NCBI GenBank assembly: GCA_002600635.1
Contig: CP021371.1
Coordinates: 2,669,001-2,733,000 of the forward strand
Source of the DNA: Rhizobium sp. ACO-34A
GTDB taxonomy: Bacteria > Pseudomonadota > Alphaproteobacteria > Rhizobiales > Rhizobiaceae
Direction of reading: 5' to 3'
DNA length: 64,000 bases
The position numbers and the translations under genes were made by a program. Of this stretch, positions 52,486 to 61,490 are shown in pieces (positions within the stretch are counted from its first letter, which is position 1; every line of letters begins with the position of its first letter). The notes beneath the pieces are model-generated. The model did no database searches. It was not told the DNA's origin and worked only from the letters and a program-made list of their open reading frames with translations.

Positions 52486-52599
52486 TATTCTGAAGGCGGC
52501 ATCGGGAGAAAACAGCTCCAACGACCTTTTTTGGCACTTATCAAATCCGCAATGTATCAAATGCTAATGTGCGAGATCAGCATAAACTGCAAATCATGC

Positions 52600-52628
52600 T
52601 TGCCAAGATAAGCAATTTCGCTTATCGA
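52600..52628 (+). promoter_or_regulatory. Rightward early promoter with operator OR
   Basis: -35 TTGCCA, 17 bases, -10 TATCGA. The spacer holds ATAAGCAATTTCGCTTAT (52608-52625), which differs from the leftward operator at one base of 18. It drives the operon that starts at 52665. Confidence 0.75.
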
Positions 52629-52664
52629 TATTCCCCGTGAACACAACCACAGGGGAGACCTTGC

Positions 52665-52967
52665 ATGAACACCTTGCAGGAAAAGCGGGTAGAGGCGCGC
52701 GAGATCGCGGCTTTGCTCGATTACACCCCGGACTATTTCTCGCGTATCGTTCCGGATCTGATCGCCAATCACGGCATGCCCTATCCGCTGCCGTCGTCGC
52801 GCCGCCGCGCCCGCATCTGGTCGCGCGCCGCCATCACCCGCTGGCTCGACAGCTATGCCGACATGCGCGCCAGCACCGGCGCGCCCGACAAGCCGCTCCC
52901 ACAAGATATCAGCGCCCAGCGCTTCCGCCTCCATCTCGCCTATTCGTCAGAAGGAACGCCGGCATGA
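52665..52967 (+). CDS. Small winged-helix DNA-binding protein (excisionase-like)
   Basis: 100 residues. The first 60 resemble MerR/Xis-type winged helices: VEAREIAALLDYTPDYFSRI and SRRRARIWSRAAITRWLDSY. First gene of the rightward operon that ends with integrase, so an excisionase or regulator role fits. GGGGAG lies about 9 bases upstream. Confidence 0.65.
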   Translation: MNTLQEKRVEAREIAALLDYTPDYFSRIVPDLIANHGMPYPLPSSRRRARIWSRAAITRWLDSYADMRASTGAPDKPLPQDISAQRFRLHLAYSSEGTPA

Positions 52968-53308
52968 CACAGCACAGTATGCGCCTTCTGTCCGGCAGCC
53001 TCGACCTTGAAAAGGCGTTGGTTTGCGATGACGCCATAACAAGGGTGCTTGCCCGCTATGCAGATAGCGATGCTTCGCGCGGCATGACGGACTGGTTCAA
53101 CGCCGAGATCAGGAGAGCGGATTTCGACCCCCACGCTCTCTTCATCGGCATGGCTGCCATGATGGTCCAAATGCATTCGAGCTTCGCAGCCTACTGTTAC
53201 AGGACAGAAGCCGGCGAGCTGCTTGCGAAGCAGTTCAAGTCCGTAGTGGACCAAAGTTATGCCAGCCACTTTGCCGACACCCATGCGGCAGCGGAGGGGT
53301 TGCGATGA
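52964..53308 (+). CDS. Hypothetical phage protein
   Basis: 114 residues, helical, with Met/His/Phe-rich centre (GMAAMMVQMHSSFAAYCY). No family recognised. Overlaps both neighbours by 4 bases, so it is surely part of the operon. Confidence 0.65.
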   Translation: MTQHSMRLLSGSLDLEKALVCDDAITRVLARYADSDASRGMTDWFNAEIRRADFDPHALFIGMAAMMVQMHSSFAAYCYRTEAGELLAKQFKSVVDQSYASHFADTHAAAEGLR

Positions 53309-53583
53309 TCGCGCTTTCCGAAAACCGCGCCGTGCTCGATCCGATCGGCACGCTCACCCGCGTCCAGCGCGACGCCCTGATCGCCGTCGATTTTTTCCGT
53401 TGCCACACGCGCGACCGGCGCGGCTGGCAGATCGGCAATCGTCATTTCGCACCGATGACCATCGCCTCGCTCGAAAAGCACGGTCTGGTCATCCGCCGGC
53501 AGCGATCCATCATCACCACCGTCGCCGGCAAGCTGGCGCTGGACAAACTCAGGGGCGACAAGCTGAAAGGGCAATCGTCATGA
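53305..53583 (+). CDS. Small winged-helix-like protein
   Basis: 92 residues. LTRVQRDALIAVDFFRCH and PMTIASLEKHGLVIRRQRS resemble a winged helix (MarR-like) fold, followed by a basic tail. A DNA-binding role in control of the rightward operon is inference. Confidence 0.62.
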   Translation: MIALSENRAVLDPIGTLTRVQRDALIAVDFFRCHTRDRRGWQIGNRHFAPMTIASLEKHGLVIRRQRSIITTVAGKLALDKLRGDKLKGQSS

Positions 53584-53939
53584 AGGCGCTCACGCCGCGC
53601 GAGCTGATCGCGCTGATGGAACAGCAAGGCAATCTGCAGGACGATCTGGGCGGCCGCCTCCTCGAGGCGCTGAAGGGCTACGCCCAGGCATCCGAGGACT
53701 ATGAGAACCTGATCGAGCGCGCCCGCAACCTGCAGGCCGAGCGCTGCGGCTTCATCGTCGAGGCCGCCATGGTCCTGAGAGAGGGCAGGCAGAGGGCGGA
53801 AAGCCATGCCGCCTTTACGCACACCGGGTCCGATCCGGCGAAGCCGCAAGGCCGAACGGCCGTCGCGCCCGATGGCGCGCCCAGCGGGGAGAAATGGACG
53901 GAGCGAGCCGAAGGCGACAGCGTGAGGACACTTCATTGA
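53580..53939 (+). CDS. Hypothetical phage protein
   Basis: 119 residues: helical N-terminal 75 residues, then a polar, probably disordered tail. No known family. Start overlaps the previous stop (ATGA). Confidence 0.6.
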   Translation: MKALTPRELIALMEQQGNLQDDLGGRLLEALKGYAQASEDYENLIERARNLQAERCGFIVEAAMVLREGRQRAESHAAFTHTGSDPAKPQGRTAVAPDGAPSGEKWTERAEGDSVRTLH

Positions 53940-54061
53940 ACACGCTCCTCAACTGGATCGACAGCATCCCGCCCCTCACCATGGGCCAGTTCCTGATCGT
54001 GGCCGGGCCGTTCGCCTTCGGCCAGATCCTCATCGCGATCGCAGTCTACAGAAGCAGGTAA
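53936..54061 (+). CDS. 41-residue membrane microprotein
   Basis: Read by hand from TTG 53936, overlapping the previous stop by 4 bases. Sequence begins NTLLNWIDSIPPLTMG and continues with one hydrophobic helix (QFLIVAGPFAFGQILIAIAV), ending YRSR. GAGG lies about 9 bases upstream. A single-span protein of unknown role. Confidence 0.55.
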   Translation: MNTLLNWIDSIPPLTMGQFLIVAGPFAFGQILIAIAVYRSR

Positions 54062-54066
54062 GGACA

Positions 54067-54288
54067 ATGTCCATCTACGGGATCTTCCGAAATGACGTCA
54101 GGCTCGGAACCGTAATGCGCTTCGTCGGCGAGCCAAAGGCGACGAGATGGGCGGCGTACGGACCGCATGATGTCAAAAAGGGTTTCCCGACACTTCGCGC
54201 CGCCACAGCATGGCTTGGCGAACTCGCCGAGCAACCAGATGCCGCCGACCATAAAGGCAGCGGCAGCGGGCCGGATGGATCCCCGTAA
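54067..54288 (+). CDS. Hypothetical phage protein
   Basis: 73 residues with a compact N-terminal alpha/beta stretch (MSIYGIFRNDVRLGTVMRFVG) and a Gly/Asp-rich tail. AGGA lies just upstream of the ATG. Not recognised. Confidence 0.58.
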   Translation: MSIYGIFRNDVRLGTVMRFVGEPKATRWAAYGPHDVKKGFPTLRAATAWLGELAEQPDAADHKGSGSGPDGSP

Positions 54289-54432
54289 GGGGTGTTCTGG
54301 CGGATCTCCGGCCCGCACCTTCCCGGTTCTCCCACGTCCGTCTTCGCTCTATGGGGCGGACCAACTCGCCCGGCGGCGCTGTCACGCGTTTCCGCCGCCG
54401 GGCTCCCTTTGTCTCGAAGAAAGGAAATGACC

Positions 54433-54879
54433 ATGATGAAAGCTTCGATCCCCCATCCGGACGACATCGCCGCCGGCGCCAATCTCCGCCGCATCCGCGT
54501 CCATCGCGGCATGTCGCAGGAAGCGCTTACCGAACACCTCGGTATCACCTTCCAGCAGGTGCAGAAATACGAAAAGGGCACAAACCGCCTGTCGATCAGC
54601 CGCGCGCTGATGGCCTGCCGGGCGCTGTCCTGCGCCTTGCAGGATCTCGTTCCCGGCATCGAGGAGAACAGCGCCGGCGCGATCCACCTGCCCCAGCGCT
54701 CGGCCCAGGCAAACCGCATGGCCGATATCTTCGATCGCATCCCCGATCACGTCCAGCGCCACCACCTCCTGCGCCTCGCCGCCACCATGGCACAGCCGCG
54801 GAATAACCCGGTGAACCTTGTTGATCTCACCGAAGGCGCATTGTCGGCTCTCACTCTCCCGCCGGCAGCAGCCGAGTAA
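54433..54879 (+). CDS. XRE-family HTH regulator
   Basis: 148 residues. HTH: NLRRIRVHRGMSQEALTEHLGITFQQVQKYEKGTNRLS (residues about 18-55, quoted in part) is the rhizobial phage/chromosomal XRE type. The C-terminal half is helical without motif. The ATG at 54433 has AAGGAA 7 bases upstream; an ATG two codons earlier overlaps that site. It probably regulates integrase or the rightward operon. Confidence 0.82.
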   Translation: MMKASIPHPDDIAAGANLRRIRVHRGMSQEALTEHLGITFQQVQKYEKGTNRLSISRALMACRALSCALQDLVPGIEENSAGAIHLPQRSAQANRMADIFDRIPDHVQRHHLLRLAATMAQPRNNPVNLVDLTEGALSALTLPPAAAE

Positions 54880-54886
54880 ATCAGCC

Positions 54887-56071
54887 ATGGTCACGCCCGC
54901 CCAACCCAAGATCCGCTACGTCGCATGGAGGCGCGGTCGCCCGCGCTTCGAGCCGTCGCCGACGCTCCGCCGCAAGGGCTATCAGGGCCATGACCTGAAA
55001 ACCGAGGCAGGCGCATGGATGAACGAGGCCGAAACGCGCGCGTGGTCGGCGGCATTCGCCCGCAAGATCGAGGAGGACGCGCGTCAGGAGAAGCGCCGGC
55101 GCGGACGGCCGAAAGCGCCGTCCGGCCTGCCCTTCGCGCGCAAGTCGGTTTCGGTCGGGGATATTCTGGAAGACTGGCTGAACCTGCACCACAATCCCGC
55201 GCTGGCGGACCGGCGGCCGAACACGGTTCGCTTCTATCGCCAGCAGCTCAATGTCATCGAGAAGCGCGCGCCGGATATCTGGAATGCCGCGGCCGAGGCG
55301 CTGGACCAGACCATCTGCATCGGCCTTTACGACAAGCTGCGCCGCGACGCCGGCCTTCACACCGCCGTCGGCGCACTGCGCATTCTCGGCATCGGCCTGC
55401 AATGGGGCATGGTGCGTGGACGCCTGCCGACGATGCTGGTCAACCCGGCGCACAAGCTCAACATGAAGACGCCGGATCCGCGCGTCAGGTTCGCGACGAG
55501 GGCGGAGATCCCCCATCTGGTCGCGACCGCCGACAGGATCGGCCGGCCCGAAATGGGCGACATGATCACGCTCGCCGTCTGGTCGGGCCAGCGACAGGCC
55601 GACCGGCTGGCCTTCAGCTATTCGAGCCGCCGCAACGGCCGCATCAATTTCCGGCAGGAGAAGACACGGGCCATGGTGTCGATCATCGAAGCCCCGGAAC
55701 TCAAGCAACGCCTTGAGGCGTCCATGGAGCGCCGAAAGGAGGCCGGGGTGCTGTCACCCTATGTCATACTCGACGAACGGCGCTGGCTACCCCTGCAGGC
55801 CGATTACTACCGCCATCTGTTCGAGGACCTGCGCCGCGCCGCGTCGGTGGAAATGAAAAGCCTCGCGGACCTGCACGATCAGGACTTTCGAGATACCGCC
55901 GTCACATGGCTCGCCATGGCCGGCTGCACCATCCCCGAGATTTGCTCGATCACCGGCCACTCTTTCGTGACCGCCAACACCATCATGAAACACTACCTCG
56001 CCCTCAACGAGGAACTTGCAGACAGCGCCATGGCCAAGATGGTCGCATGGTTCGAAGGAGGATCACGGTGA
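54887..56071 (+). CDS. int: Tyrosine site-specific integrase
   Basis: 394 residues. N-terminal arm-binding part, SAM-like core-binding domain from about 88, catalytic domain from about 200. Catalytic candidates are Arg237 (SGQRQAD), Arg335 (QDFRDTAV, in place of HDLRHT), His358 (TGH) and Tyr370 (MKHYLAL). It recombines attP with the tRNA-Lys attB. Location 136 bases from attR is standard. An upstream ATG at 54818 lies inside the XRE gene and is not needed. Confidence 0.9.
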   Translation: MVTPAQPKIRYVAWRRGRPRFEPSPTLRRKGYQGHDLKTEAGAWMNEAETRAWSAAFARKIEEDARQEKRRRGRPKAPSGLPFARKSVSVGDILEDWLNLHHNPALADRRPNTVRFYRQQLNVIEKRAPDIWNAAAEALDQTICIGLYDKLRRDAGLHTAVGALRILGIGLQWGMVRGRLPTMLVNPAHKLNMKTPDPRVRFATRAEIPHLVATADRIGRPEMGDMITLAVWSGQRQADRLAFSYSSRRNGRINFRQEKTRAMVSIIEAPELKQRLEASMERRKEAGVLSPYVILDERRWLPLQADYYRHLFEDLRRAASVEMKSLADLHDQDFRDTAVTWLAMAGCTIPEICSITGHSFVTANTIMKHYLALNEELADSAMAKMVAWFEGGSR

Positions 56072-56157
56072 AGGATTGCCGTTCAAGCGCCATCGCCCTG
56101 AAGTATTATCAAGGTCAGCTTTTTACTTCCGACATGGTCAGACTTGTTTCAGACAAT

Positions 56158-56190
56158 CCGACCGGTAGTCGCTTTGCGATAACCGGTCGG
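56158..56190. repeat. Inverted repeat between integrase and attR
   Basis: CCGACCGGT (56158-56166) and ACCGGTCGG (56182-56190) with inner CGC/GCG pairing. It may end int or tRNA transcription, or be an integrase/excisionase arm site of attP. Confidence 0.6.
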
Positions 56191-56207
56191 AAGAGGACTA
56201 AGTCCTT

Positions 56208-56290
<83 letters not shown>

Positions 56291-56414
56291 GTCAGCACCG
56301 TCTGGCGGTGTGAGAGGGCGTATAAACAGGATCCGCGTTGTTGTCCAGCGCGGAAGCTGAGATTCTTTGCCCTTTTGTCAAAAAAAATTAAAAATCAGAA
56401 ATTACTCATTGTTT

Positions 56415-57332
56415 TCAGATATCTAGAACGCCAGTTGCGAAACGTACCGCTTGCCCGCCGATGCGAGCCCGGGAAATCTCGCCATCCTTGGCGTCAATAT
56501 GCAGGTGAATGTAGGACGGCCGCCCCATCTCGACGCCCTGCTCCACCATCATCGGATGATGCCCGTCCGGCAGCGCGTCGAAGTGACGAATGGCGCCCGA
56601 AAGTGCCGCAACGGCCGAACCCGTCGCGGGATCCTCGGAAATCCCCATGTCGGGAGAAAACATCCGCGCGTGGAACTTCGCGCCATGGTGCACGCCCCCG
56701 CGACAATAGACATAGGCGGAGGTCAGACCGCCCTCGCACAGCGGCGCCGTCCTCTCCCAGAGCTGTGGATCGAAATCGATCCGCTCGACGGCGCTGAGAT
56801 TGTGCACAGGCACCAGAAGGAACGGAACGCCGGCGCTCCAGATCGACGGAACGTGATTCTCGAAACCGAGATCGGTGATTTTCAGAGAAAGGGCGTCGGA
56901 AATACCCTGGCGGTCCAGCGCCAGTTCGTAGTTCATCGAGGTCTTGGGCAGGTCAAACTCAGCAAAGCTCGCCTCCCCCTCCCTCAGCCGCACCGCACAG
57001 CGCACCGGCCCGACATTTTCTTCCAGCACGGAGACCAGATCGAGATTGCCGCTCGCGTCTACATAGGCGCGTTCGGCGAGAGCGATCGCGGTGCCCACGG
57101 TCGGATGGCCGGCAAACGGCAATTCGCGCGCAGGCGTGAAGATACGCACCCGAGCGCTGTGCGACCCGTTCGACGCCTTCATGACGAATACCGTCTCCGA
57201 CAGGTTCATTTCCGCCGCGATCTCCTGCATTGCGTCATCGGTCAGGTCATCGGCTTCGAAGACGACGGCGAGCGGATTGCCTGCCAGCTTCCGGTTGGTG
57301 AAAACGTCGTAGATTGAATAGGGTCGTGCCAA
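56415..57332 (-). CDS. PhzF-family isomerase/epimerase-like protein
   Basis: 305 residues. PhzF features: YDVFTNRKLAGNPLAVV at the start, catalytic Glu in NLSETVFVM, FTPARELPFAGHPTVGTA, and the second-half ARMFSPDMGISEDPATGSA. The exact substrate is unknown. I choose the TTG at 57332, with GGAG 8 bases upstream, because it gives the usual PhzF start; the frame runs further upstream without support. First gene right of the prophage. Confidence 0.88.
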   Translation of the reverse strand: MARPYSIYDVFTNRKLAGNPLAVVFEADDLTDDAMQEIAAEMNLSETVFVMKASNGSHSARVRIFTPARELPFAGHPTVGTAIALAERAYVDASGNLDLVSVLEENVGPVRCAVRLREGEASFAEFDLPKTSMNYELALDRQGISDALSLKITDLGFENHVPSIWSAGVPFLLVPVHNLSAVERIDFDPQLWERTAPLCEGGLTSAYVYCRGGVHHGAKFHARMFSPDMGISEDPATGSAVAALSGAIRHFDALPDGHHPMMVEQGVEMGRPSYIHLHIDAKDGEISRARIGGQAVRFATGVLDI

Positions 57333-57411
57333 GGGTAGTCTCCGCCTGTACCTGCATTTCGAACCCGGGAGACTGCCCGACCTTGCCGCGAGGTGCAAGC
57401 AAGCAGAACGG

Positions 57412-58152
57412 CTAACTCTTCCCGGTGAAGAACCACTCCAGCACCGGAGGCATGGCCGCGTTATAGGGATGAGCGCCCGGATCCGGCGAGCGGATCGCAA
57501 CCGCTCCGGCAATCTCCTTTTCCTCGTCCACCAGCATGTGCGCCGCAATGCGTTCGAGCAGTTCCTCCGCCGGCCTGTCGAACCGATAGCGCTGAAGGAT
57601 GGTAAGCCGCCGGTTGCGATAGCTCCCGAAGAACCCTCCCTCGGGCGTGGCCTCATCGAGATCCAGACCCGTCTCCTCCCGCACCTCGCGCCGCATATTG
57701 CCGGTGAGATCGCATCGCCCGTCAACGATATCGCTCCGGTCGAGCGAGCCCGCGGCGAAATAAACCTGCCCGGCATTGGCGGTATGCGCGCCCATCTTCA
57801 CGGCAATCAGGGCATTGTCGGAGGAAATGATGACCGGAAAGCAGAAGGTGTGGTATCCGCCCTGCCCCTGCGGCTGGCGACGCCACCACATGAAAGTGGA
57901 GTATGGAACCACGAAGGCCTCACCCTCCAGGACACCTTCGCGAAAGGTCAGCCGGTTCTGAAAGACGAGGTCGCCATTGAACAGCGCCGGATTGGCGGCA
58001 ACCTCCCGCTCCCAGTTTTCTTCCGCTGCCTCCCTCTCGACCCGGTGGAACGGATGCTCGCCTTCGAGGACCCGGAGACTGATGTCCTTCACCGGAAAGA
58101 CACGGCCGTCATCCGGCAATCCCGTCTGGTCGCGAAAGGTAAGATCGTTCAT
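57412..58152 (-). CDS. Nudix-like hydrolase
   Basis: 246 residues. The core Nudix box half REVREETGL is present, but the Glu that normally lies 8 residues before it is Cys, so the box is partly degenerate. The N-terminal 90 residues are a separate domain. Substrate unknown. The start overlaps the stop of the upstream phosphatase-like gene by 4 bases. Confidence 0.75.
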   Translation of the reverse strand: MNDLTFRDQTGLPDDGRVFPVKDISLRVLEGEHPFHRVEREAAEENWEREVAANPALFNGDLVFQNRLTFREGVLEGEAFVVPYSTFMWWRRQPQGQGGYHTFCFPVIISSDNALIAVKMGAHTANAGQVYFAAGSLDRSDIVDGRCDLTGNMRREVREETGLDLDEATPEGGFFGSYRNRRLTILQRYRFDRPAEELLERIAAHMLVDEEKEIAGAVAIRSPDPGAHPYNAAMPPVLEWFFTGKS

Positions 58153-59258
58153 GGAATATCCAGCGAAATGACGATGGGGCAATGATCGGAGGCTTTCGGC
58201 CGGTCCCAGCCAATGCGGGGATAACGTTCGACATCCTGCCCCGGTGGAAACACCGTGCGAAACGGCTGGCCGGCACGGATGATATCGGGGCTCCTGCCAG
58301 GATTGGCTGCGGCCAGTGCCGGCGAGAGCCAGATATAGTCGAGTTGGCACAGATGCTGTTCTGCCGGCCCGCGTGCGTGGTAAAGCGTCCAGCGATCAAG
58401 CGGCTCGCGCCGCAGCATGACATTTTCAGCAAAGCCGTCGGCGGAAAAAACGTCGAGCGCGCTCGGCCTCGTGTCGCGATATTCGAACCGATAACCGGTC
58501 CGCCGGTCGCCGATCACGTCCACCCGCTCCTGATAATCGTTCATGTCACCGCATATGGCGAAATTCTTGTCCGCCGTCTGCCCCTTACCGAAACGCTGCT
58601 CGATGATGTGGCGCACAGCCTTGGTCTCCGCCTCGCGAACCGGCATCGTTGATGTACGCCCGTCCATGCCATCACGACCGTTGGTCATCGACTTGAAATG
58701 AACGACATACAGCGTGAAGGGCCGTCCTCCGACCACGAGATCCAGCTCAAGGCAGTCGCGCTTGAAGATACGATCATCGGGCTTGGCGTAGTTTGCCAGC
58801 GCCGGCGTAAAAAGCCCGAGATCGGCATAGGTCAGGGCCGCATGGCTCTTGATGTCGGAAACGGAAATCGTCTCGCCGTCGCGGGTCTGCTCTCGCATCA
58901 TCACGCCGACATCAATGCCGCGGCTGTCATTGCCCTCCACCAGATATTTGTGCCGGTAACCGGCGCCCATCATGCGAAAGAGATAGCCATATTCGAAGTT
59001 CTGCAGGGCGGCCATGTTGTCGACCTCCTGCAGGCAGAGAATGTCGGCGTCAGCATCGGCAATCGCCAGCGCCGAGAGCTGGCGGGTGTCGTCGGTCGAA
59101 GCCACCACGCGCGCCGCCTCGAGCCGCTGATAATCCTGCTCGTTGCGCATCTCGAACAGCTTCAGCACGCGATCCTGTCGCAACTGGTTGCGGAAACCGG
59201 TGAAATCGAACCGGGTAATCAGGTTCTCGATGTTGAAGGTGGAAAGTCTAAGCGCCAT
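58149..59258 (-). CDS. Endonuclease/exonuclease/phosphatase family protein
   Basis: 369 residues with EEP-fold motifs in order: STFNIENL, LCLQEVDN (metal-binding Glu), VVHFKSM, GDMNDYQ and final SDHCPIV. Members cut DNA, RNA or phosphate esters; the substrate here is not predictable. ATG 59258 is used because LRLSTFNIENL follows directly. Confidence 0.85.
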   Translation of the reverse strand: MALRLSTFNIENLITRFDFTGFRNQLRQDRVLKLFEMRNEQDYQRLEAARVVASTDDTRQLSALAIADADADILCLQEVDNMAALQNFEYGYLFRMMGAGYRHKYLVEGNDSRGIDVGVMMREQTRDGETISVSDIKSHAALTYADLGLFTPALANYAKPDDRIFKRDCLELDLVVGGRPFTLYVVHFKSMTNGRDGMDGRTSTMPVREAETKAVRHIIEQRFGKGQTADKNFAICGDMNDYQERVDVIGDRRTGYRFEYRDTRPSALDVFSADGFAENVMLRREPLDRWTLYHARGPAEQHLCQLDYIWLSPALAAANPGRSPDIIRAGQPFRTVFPPGQDVERYPRIGWDRPKASDHCPIVISLDIP

Positions 59259-59405
59259 GAAACGTTCCGTCGGTCTCGACTGTCGGGATCGGACGGCGGC
59301 GACATCCACCACCGCCATCCGGGCTCCAGAAACGTTTAAACCAGAATCGGGTCACCTTCACGCCCAAACCATCCCTTGCGGGAAGAGGATGGAAAAACCG
59401 GGGCC

Positions 59406-60395
59406 TCAGCTTGCCTTCGCAGTCACCGTCGCCTTGAACTTGCCCATCAGGTAAGGTCCTGAAAGCACTGGCTGGTAACGCGGCTCGTCTCCCGGCGAAA
59501 GGCAGGTATCGAGGCAGCGGATCTCGGCAAACCAGTTCGGCTGATGGAAGAATGCGAGCGACTGCCTCCGATCCAGTCCACCCTCCTCCGGCGGCGGATT
59601 GACCACCCGATGCAGCGTCGAGACCCAGAGATCGTTGGTCCATAGCGACATCAGGTCGCCGATATTGATGACGAAGGCGCCGGGCACCGGCGGCACGGAG
59701 ACCCAGTCTCCCTCCGGCGAAAGAATCTCCAGCCCGCGGGAACCGGGTTCCGGAAGCAGGATGGTCAGCGATCCGTAATCCGTATGCGCACCGGCCCTGA
59801 GCTGTCCCGGCTGGGGAGCGACCGTCTGGGCGGGATAGTTCAGCGCCCGCAAGGCGCTGATCGGCTGATCGATGAAGTCCTCGAAGAAATCCTCCGGCAG
59901 TTTCAGGGCAACCGCGAAGACCCGCATGATGCGCCGCGCCAGATCCTCCATGGCCCGGTAATAGGCCTTCCACGCATCCGCGAACCCTTCCGGTCCCGCG
60001 GGCCAGATGGTTTGCGCATAGCAGAAGGACAGGGCCTCGCTGTCGGTCATGCCTGCCGGAACGGCAAGCGGACCACCGTTGAAGCTTTCCTTCAGGTCCG
60101 GCGGCGTATCGACGTTTTTCGATTTCGCCAGCGCCTCGGTGCCGGGGCCGAGATAGCCATAGGGATAACCCGGAAAGGGCGCGCGTGCCGCGTTCTTTTC
60201 TTCCGGCGACAGGTCGAAGAAGGTTCTTGCCGACTGCCAGACGCCTTCGATCACGTCCTTCGGAACGCTGTGCTCCGCGATTGCCAGAAATCCGGTCTTG
60301 CGGCAGATCTCGTCCACCGTTTCGCCAAGGCGCTTCTTCTCCTCCGGCGTTGCGCGCTCGAATGCGCCAAGATCGAATATCGGGAAATCCGCCAT
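59406..60395 (-). CDS. Isopenicillin-N-synthase-like 2-oxoglutarate/Fe(II) dioxygenase
   Basis: 329 residues. N-terminal DIOX_N-type region (PIFDLGAFERAT), then the Fe-binding triad: HTD in AGAHTDYGSLT, distal His in VSTLHRVVNP, and the 2-oxoglutarate-type Arg in RQSLAFF. Oxidises an unknown small molecule. Confidence 0.87.
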   Translation of the reverse strand: MADFPIFDLGAFERATPEEKKRLGETVDEICRKTGFLAIAEHSVPKDVIEGVWQSARTFFDLSPEEKNAARAPFPGYPYGYLGPGTEALAKSKNVDTPPDLKESFNGGPLAVPAGMTDSEALSFCYAQTIWPAGPEGFADAWKAYYRAMEDLARRIMRVFAVALKLPEDFFEDFIDQPISALRALNYPAQTVAPQPGQLRAGAHTDYGSLTILLPEPGSRGLEILSPEGDWVSVPPVPGAFVINIGDLMSLWTNDLWVSTLHRVVNPPPEEGGLDRRQSLAFFHQPNWFAEIRCLDTCLSPGDEPRYQPVLSGPYLMGKFKATVTAKAS

Positions 60396-60461
60396 GCCTG
60401 TTCTCCTTATCTGCCTTTATGGGCAAGAAGAGAACACCAGCACATGGCGTTGCGCAATGGT

Positions 60462-61490
60462 TCAAAGACGCCACCCCGCCTGTAGCGTCACACGCAACAC
60501 CTCGCCGACCCGGGCCGGCTGGCGGCTGTAGGCCCGCAGGGACTGGCCGTCCACGAGGGTCAGCCGCAGCGCATAACGTTCGCCCTCATAGAGGACACCG
60601 GCAACCGTTGCGGCCACGCCTTCTCCGCCGACGATGACGTCCTGCGGACGCACCAGCACCTCCGCGACCGGGCGCGAATCGGCCTCTCGCTCGAAGGCGC
60701 CCGCCAGCATCGACCAGTCGAGCGCCCGCGGATCCTCGCCGGCAAGCGGCAGGCTGAGAATTGCACCCTGCCCGATCAGCGACCCCACCAGCCGTCCCTC
60801 GGGACGCGCATAGATCTCGGCCGGCGGTGCCACCTGCAGCAGCCTGCCTTCGGACATGACCGCGACATCGGTCGCCAGCGCCATCGCCTCGGCCTGATCG
60901 TGGGTGACATAGACCATGGTCGCGCCGGAACGCACGTGAAATTCCCGGAAGGTCTCTTCCATCTCCTGACGCAGATGACGGTCGAGATTGGCGAGCGGCT
61001 CGTCGAGCAGCACCACATCCGGATCCGTCACCAGACTGCGCGCCAGCGCCACCCGCTGCCGTTGCCCGCCGGAGAGATCGGCCGGCCGGCGCTCGGCATA
61101 TTGCTCCAGCCGAACCGCCTTCAACGCCTCGCCGACCTTCTCGCGGTAGCGCTCGCCGGAAATGCCACGCACCTTAAGCGGATAGCCGACATTGGCCGCG
61201 ACCGTCATGTGCGGCCAGAGCGCATAGGACTGGAACACCATCGCCATGTTGCGCCGCTCCGGCGGCACCGCCCCGGACGCATCTGAGAGCACCCGGTCTC
61301 CGAGAAGGATTGAGCCGTCGCTCGGCGCTTCGAAACCGGCGATCATCCTCAAGACCGTCGTCTTGCCACAGCCGGATGGCCCGAGCAGCGCCAGAAAACC
61401 GCCATCGCGAATTTCCAGCGATACGTCGTTCACGGCGGGCTTGCCGGTGCCGTAATCCTTGCAGAGCTTGTGCAGTGTCAGTTTCGCCAA
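60462..61490 (-). CDS. ABC importer ATPase (FbpC/PotA type)
   Basis: 342 residues. Walker A GPSGCGKTT, signature LSGGQRQRVALARSL, Walker B VVLLDEPLANLD, switch His in YVTHDQAEAM, and a C-terminal regulatory TOBE-type domain. It overlaps the permease gene by 13 bases and powers import of the ligand of the binding protein at 63184. Confidence 0.9.
   Translation of the reverse strand: MAKLTLHKLCKDYGTGKPAVNDVSLEIRDGGFLALLGPSGCGKTTVLRMIAGFEAPSDGSILLGDRVLSDASGAVPPERRNMAMVFQSYALWPHMTVAANVGYPLKVRGISGERYREKVGEALKAVRLEQYAERRPADLSGGQRQRVALARSLVTDPDVVLLDEPLANLDRHLRQEMEETFREFHVRSGATMVYVTHDQAEAMALATDVAVMSEGRLLQVAPPAEIYARPEGRLVGSLIGQGAILSLPLAGEDPRALDWSMLAGAFEREADSRPVAEVLVRPQDVIVGGEGVAATVAGVLYEGERYALRLTLVDGQSLRAYSRQPARVGEVLRVTLQAGWRL

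Noticed and set aside
51601..52560. A minus-strand open frame with recurring PGIFV across the iterons
   Set aside because: The recurrence is the 36-bp DNA repeat read in frame (12 codons). The 35-bp step and lack of any start signal or composition argue against a protein.
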